NCBI GenBank assembly: GCA_035249985.1
Contig: DATFFP010000091.1
Location: 10,277 to 74,276 of the forward strand
Length of the DNA stretch: 64,000 bases
Origin: JAICNG01 sp035249985
GTDB taxonomy: Bacteria; Gemmatimonadota; Gemmatimonadetes; Gemmatimonadales; Gemmatimonadaceae
Reading direction: 5' to 3'
A program made the position numbers and the translations under genes. The number at the start of each line of letters is the position of its first letter. The first letter of the stretch is position 1. This document shows positions 60,810-64,000 of this stretch, in pieces. The notes beneath the pieces are model-generated. The model had not been told where the DNA came from, made no database searches, and worked only from the letters and a program-made list of their open reading frames with translations.

Positions 60810-60944
60810 GGCCACGGACAACTGAACTGCCGAATGACAAGACTCGAGACGAATGACACGAATACAGCAACATTGATACAGCTCCGTCGTTCCGGTGCAC
60901 ATCCGTCTCATTCGTGTCATTCGGCAGGTCAGCAGTCCGTGACC
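60810..60944. repeat. Imperfect palindrome with GAATGACACG-type units
   Basis: Left arm from 60810 (GGCCACGGAC, CTGCCGAATGACA, GAGACGAATG) and right arm to 60944 carry the same blocks inverted, with small gaps. Units of GAATGACAC/GAATGAGAC recur in both. It fills the 226-nt gap between the redoxin gene and the biotin carboxylase gene. No T-run; style matches the other palindromes of the window. Confidence 0.75.
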
Positions 60945-60998
60945 CTTGAGGCCCGAAGTCAGAATAGCCACTGAATCCGCTTCCTCACTCCTCGTTCC

Positions 60999-61496
60999 TC
61001 ATCTGGCGTCCGCCGCCTTGAGTATCGTGTCGAGATCCGCACGCTCGAACTGGGTCGAGCCGACGAAGATGAAGCGGATCGCCCGGGTCAGCCCGTCAAT
61101 CAGAAACGACGCCGGGCGCGCCATGTTGATTGCGTCGATTCCAATGGGGTGCCACACGCCATAGCGCTTGATGACAGCACGATCCTCGTCGCACAGAACG
61201 GGAAAGGGCAGCTGTTGAGAGCTCTTCGACATGCTCTTCGCGATGCCGGCACAGCGCTGTCCGAGAATCATGGCGACTCCGATCCTGCGCTCCCGGAGCT
61301 CGTCGTACCCGGCTCGCAGCTCACCGAGCTGCCCGCGGCAGTTGGGTCACCACATTCCACGGTGAAACACGACCAGCAGCCGGCGGCGATCACGCAGAAG
61401 ATCGCCGAGCGACCGGAGCTCACCGGTGGCGGCGTCGCGGAGCTGAAAGTCAGGAGCGGCGTCGCCGAGATGCAGCGTCGTACTCGGACGCGACAT
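60999..61496 (-). CDS. Candidate selenoprotein: AhpC/TSA-type redoxin with in-frame UGA at the active site
   Basis: 165 codons from the ATG at 61496 (sharing a base with the carboxyltransferase stop, TGATG) to 60999. The only interruption is TGA at 61347-61349, codon 50, flanked by VVFHRGMW and PNCRGQLGELR. The family reads RGxWCPxC here, so UGA replaces the peroxidatic/attacking Cys, giving Sec50-Pro-Asn-Cys53. Both halves are in the same frame with conserved redoxin sequence (GDAAPDFQLRDAATG before; PFPVLCDEDRAVIKRYGV and PASFLIDGLTRAIRFIFVG after). A SECIS-like hairpin follows. Alternatives are a nonsense mutation or a sequencing error. Confidence 0.82.
61308..61349 (-). promoter_or_regulatory. 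Candidate bacterial SECIS element
   Basis: Starting with the UGA (61347-61349), a lower CCC/GGG pairing and an apical 7-bp stem GCAGCTC / GAGCTGC enclose a 3-nt loop GGU (61323-61325). The loop lies 21 nt after the UGA. Known bacterial SECIS hairpins have a short apical stem 16-37 nt after UGA with G at the start of the loop, and E. coli fdhF uses a GGU in it. The stem also codes for QLGEL, so part of the symmetry could be chance. Confidence 0.7.
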
Positions 61497-63046
61497 CAGA
61501 GCGGGAGATTGCCGTGCTTCTTCGGCGGATTCTGATCGCGCTTCGCGCGCAGCGTGTCGAGCGCATCGATCAGACGCGGGCGCGTCTCCCGCGGATCGAT
61601 GATGTCGTCGACGAATCCCCGGCCGGCCGCAATGTAAGGGTGCGCGAACTTCGTGCGGTACTCCTCCATGCGACGCTCGGTCTCGCCCTCGGGATTGCTG
61701 CTGGCGGCAATCTCCTTCCGGTTCAGAATCTCCACCGCGCCCTTGGGTCCCATGACGGCGATCTCGGCCGTTGGCCACGCGACGTTGTAGTCGCCGCGGA
61801 TGTGCTTCGAGGACATGACATCGTACGCTCCGCCGTACGCCTTCCGCGTGATCACGGTGAGCTTGGGAACGGTCGCCTCGCAGTACGCGTACAGCAGCTT
61901 CGCGCCATGCTTGATGATCCCGCCATGCTCCTGCGTGACACCGGGGAGGAATCCCGGCACGTCCTCGAAGGTGACCAGCGGAATGTTGAACGCATCGCAG
62001 AAGCGAATGAAGCGCGCCCCTTTGAGCGAGGCGCTGATGTCGAGGACGCCGGCGAGGACCGCGGGCTGGTTCGCGACGATGCCCACGCTGTAGCCGCCGA
62101 GGTGCGCGAAGCCGCAGAGAATGTTCTGCGCGTAGTCACGGTGCACCTCGTAGAACTCGCCGTCATCGACCACGCGCTGAATGACCTCGTGCATGTCATA
62201 CGGCTTGTTCGCATGATCGGGAACGACGTCGAGCAGTGTCTCATCCCGCCGGTCGCGCGGATCGGTGCCGCGCCCCCGGGGGGGATCGCCGAGGTTGTTG
62301 GAGGGAATGAAGCGAAACAGGTCTCGAATGGCGGCGAGACAGGCAAGCTCGGAGTCGTGGACGAAGTGCGCGACGCCGGATACGCTCGCGTGCGTATCGG
62401 CGCCTCCGAGCTGCTCCATCGAGACGTCTTCATGCGTCACCGTCTTCACGACGTTCGGCCCGGTGACGAACATGTACGACGTTCCCCGCACCATGTAGAT
62501 GAAGTCCGTAATGGCGGGAGAGTATACCGCACCGCCAGCGCATGGCCCGAGGACGGCCGAGATTTGCGGAATGACTCCGGAGAATAGCGTGTTGCGAAGG
62601 AAGATGTCGGCGTAACCCCCGAGTGAGACGACGCCCTCCTGAATGCGTGCGCCACCCGAGTCGTTGAGCCCGATGATTGGAGCCCCGTTCCGCGCCGCAA
62701 GGTCCATCACCTTGCAGATCTTTTCCGCGTGCGTTTCGGAAAGCGACCCGCCGAACACGGTGAAGTCCTGCGAGAAGATGTAGACGAGACGCCCGTCGAT
62801 GCGCCCATGTCCGGTCACGACTCCGTCGCCGTAAACCGGGCCTCCGTTGCCGTCGTCGCTGTCCGACCGCGAGACCGCGAACCGGTCGAGCTCGGTAAAG
62901 CTGCCTTCGTCGAGGAGCACATCGAGCCGCTCACGTGCGGACAGCTTTCCCTTCGCGTGCTGCGTCTTCAAGCGCTCGGCGCCTCCGCCCAGCTCGGCGG
63001 CGGCACGGCGGCGCTCGAGCAGTTCCAGCTTCTCTCGCATCGTCAT
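61496..63046 (-). CDS. Acyl-CoA carboxylase carboxyltransferase subunit (propionyl/methylmalonyl type)
   Basis: 516-aa biotin-dependent carboxyltransferase with two crotonase-fold halves. Blocks: KLSARERLDVLLDEGSF, GLNDSGGARIQEGV (oxyanion site 1), FVTGPNVVKTVT, FEDVPGFLPGVTQE, and VITRKAYGGAYDVM (site 2). The typical substrate is propionyl-CoA, sometimes acetyl-CoA; sequence alone does not settle it. First gene of the run with redoxin, biotin carboxylase, methyltransferase and biotin carrier. Confidence 0.94.
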   Translation of the reverse strand: MTMREKLELLERRRAAAELGGGAERLKTQHAKGKLSARERLDVLLDEGSFTELDRFAVSRSDSDDGNGGPVYGDGVVTGHGRIDGRLVYIFSQDFTVFGGSLSETHAEKICKVMDLAARNGAPIIGLNDSGGARIQEGVVSLGGYADIFLRNTLFSGVIPQISAVLGPCAGGAVYSPAITDFIYMVRGTSYMFVTGPNVVKTVTHEDVSMEQLGGADTHASVSGVAHFVHDSELACLAAIRDLFRFIPSNNLGDPPRGRGTDPRDRRDETLLDVVPDHANKPYDMHEVIQRVVDDGEFYEVHRDYAQNILCGFAHLGGYSVGIVANQPAVLAGVLDISASLKGARFIRFCDAFNIPLVTFEDVPGFLPGVTQEHGGIIKHGAKLLYAYCEATVPKLTVITRKAYGGAYDVMSSKHIRGDYNVAWPTAEIAVMGPKGAVEILNRKEIAASSNPEGETERRMEEYRTKFAHPYIAAGRGFVDDIIDPRETRPRLIDALDTLRAKRDQNPPKKHGNLPL

Positions 63047-63054
63047 TGGGTCGA

Positions 63055-63083
63055 AAGCTACGCGTCGCGAGGACTGGCCTCAA
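63055..63083 (-). promoter_or_regulatory. Probable promoter of the carboxyltransferase run
   Basis: Minus strand TTGAGG (63078-63083), 17-nt spacer, TAGCTT (63055-63060), the same -10 hexamer as the rplM promoter. It lies between the terminator at 63131-63156 and the ATG at 63046, which would leave almost no leader. Confidence 0.5.
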
Positions 63084-63130
63084 CCAAAGCAATGGACGCG
63101 CGTCGCCGGCGGAGTCGCATCCACCAAGGC

Positions 63131-63156
63131 AAAACCCCGGCGTCGGCCGGGGTTTG
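63131..63156 (-). terminator. Intrinsic terminator after the SusD-like gene
   Basis: Minus-strand 10-bp stem AAACCCCGGC / GCCGGGGTTT with 4-nt loop, ending in TTTT, 31 nt after the stop of the SusD-like gene. Confidence 0.8.
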
Positions 63157-63186
63157 TCCATTAGCGGCTGGAGGCCATACTGGGCA

Positions 63187-64000
63187 TCAGGGACGCGGCG
63201 GTTGGGCGTTCAACTCTCCGCGGGTGAGCGGCATGCACTCCTGCGTTCCGTACTGCTCACCGGTGGTGCTTCCCGGGTATGGGCCGTGCTGGAAAAGATC
63301 GACGCCGTAAAACTCTTTGTATCGCCGCAGGTCGCCCAGACGGTGGAAGTCGAGGTAGAGGTCGCGTGCCCGCTGATCGCGCAGATTATCGAAGAAATTG
63401 GTCGCGTCGGTAACCACGGTGCCGGTGGGAGCTATCAATCGGCGTGTCTCGAGCCATGCGATGGTCTCGGCGGTCGGACCTGTAACCTCGGCCCAGATGT
63501 AGCGGGCCTCGAGCGCGGATGCGATGCGCGTGTGCGCAGCACGATCGAATTCTCCGCCCTGTCGCGTGCCCGTATACGTGCTCAGTGCAAGCGGGGCATT
63601 CGGGACGAAACGACGGGTCCCATCGACGACGCCCTGCGTCGTGTCGGGGCGTGGAATGCGAGGGTCTCCCGCCATGGCAAGGAAGGGCGTGCCGTCGAGC
63701 GACACCCAGACTTCGGCGGTGAGGAAGTTCCACATCCGGTTCGTCTCCCGCGGGCTGTTGATCGAGTGATAGGAGAGGAATCGGAAGTTGGTGTCCGAGG
63801 CGAGCACGGCGTTGGCGTAACCCAGCGCGCGTGGCCCGTCATTCAGATTGAGCGCGGCGCGGGCGGCACCGACGCGCGCGAAGTTGAGCAGAGAGTCCGC
63901 GCTTCGCTGTGCCGCCGAGTTCGGCGCCGCGGCGGCACGAGCCGCGGCAGCGATCGCGAGCGCCGAGTCGAATTTCTGAACGGCGCGCTCGAAGATCTCC
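63187..64000 (-). CDS. RagB/SusD-family outer-membrane nutrient-binding protein, C-terminal part
   Basis: The frame is open to the window edge, so the N-terminus and lipoprotein signal lie outside. About 270 residues are present. The C-terminal block RDLYLDFHRLGDLRRYKEFYGVD, then the run of Ala-rich helices with SADSLLNFARVGAARAALNL, are typical of SusD proteins, which bind glycans or peptides next to a TonB-dependent SusC transporter. The SusC gene would be expected upstream, beyond the window. Substrate unknown. Ends before a clear terminator. Confidence 0.85.
   Translation of the reverse strand, partial: EIFERAVQKFDSALAIAAAARAAAAPNSAAQRSADSLLNFARVGAARAALNLNDGPRALGYANAVLASDTNFRFLSYHSINSPRETNRMWNFLTAEVWVSLDGTPFLAMAGDPRIPRPDTTQGVVDGTRRFVPNAPLALSTYTGTRQGGEFDRAAHTRIASALEARYIWAEVTGPTAETIAWLETRRLIAPTGTVVTDATNFFDNLRDQRARDLYLDFHRLGDLRRYKEFYGVDLFQHGPYPGSTTGEQYGTQECMPLTRGELNAQPPRP

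Noticed and set aside
60999..61496. Reading the redoxin region as a frameshifted pseudogene or two separate genes
   Set aside because: Both parts are in the same frame with only a TGA between them, placed exactly at an active-site position and followed by a SECIS-like hairpin. A simple nonsense mutation is still possible but less economical.

Overview
The window is high-GC, densely packed bacterial chromosome that is mostly housekeeping. Gene content suggests Gemmatimonadota or a close relative: a SusD-like outer-membrane gene, a secreted protein with carboxypeptidase-regulatory-like domains, a type 3 prolyl-tRNA synthetase, and many 4-nt ATGA/GTGA start-stop overlaps. That assignment is an inference from gene content; no rRNA gene is present to confirm it. 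No CRISPR array, prophage, IS element or tRNA gene was found. The one RNA gene is ssrA (tmRNA).

Layout. 1-13.4 kb, plus strand: the end of an HtrA protease, then purB, purC, psd, pssA, purS, purQ, two small proteins, purL, purF and ppdK. Purine synthesis and phosphatidylethanolamine synthesis are thus interleaved in one run. 13.4-21.9 kb, minus strand: a phosphoesterase, a nucleotidyltransferase, an isochorismatase-fold hydrolase, a small anchored protein, two DUF421 membrane proteins, ssrA with its own promoter and terminator, a GAF-GGDEF cyclase, larB and dus. 22.0 kb: ptsN, plus strand, with its own promoter. 22.6-36.9 kb, minus strand: mreB, mreC, mreD, mrdA and rodA (rod-shape machinery), then accD, folC, hisS, proS, lysA, a phosphoesterase and guaA. 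37.0-38.4 kb, plus strand: a ferredoxin coupled to a geranylgeranyl-reductase-like flavoprotein. 38.5-45.3 kb, minus strand: rpsO, pnp, an M16 peptidase, ald, a polysaccharide deacetylase and a PAP2 protein. 45.4-47.0 kb: a plus-strand Ser/Thr kinase. 47.0-55.7 kb, minus strand: rplM, rpsI, rpsB, tsf, pyrH, frr, uppS, cdsA, dxr, rseP and a small secreted protein. 55.8-63.0 kb, minus strand: a biotin-dependent acyl-CoA carboxylase (carboxyltransferase, biotin carboxylase, biotin carrier) with a redoxin and an rRNA methyltransferase gene inside it, then a secreted regulatory-domain protein. 63.2 kb to the edge: the C-terminal part of a SusD-like protein.

Two things stand out. First, the redoxin gene at 60999-61496 is interrupted only by one in-frame TGA, exactly where the family has the first Cys of its W-C-P-x-C active site. 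A 7-bp hairpin with a GGU loop follows 21 nt later, which is the geometry of a bacterial SECIS element. I read it as an unannotated selenoprotein (Sec50-Pro-Asn-Cys53). Second, several intergenic gaps hold long imperfect palindromes whose arms are short tandem repeats (TCAGGG, GCGCTGGAA, GAATGACACG or TCTGAATTC types). Two of them, at 22.5 and 31.0 kb, share a nearly identical multi-hairpin core and look like copies of one repeat family.
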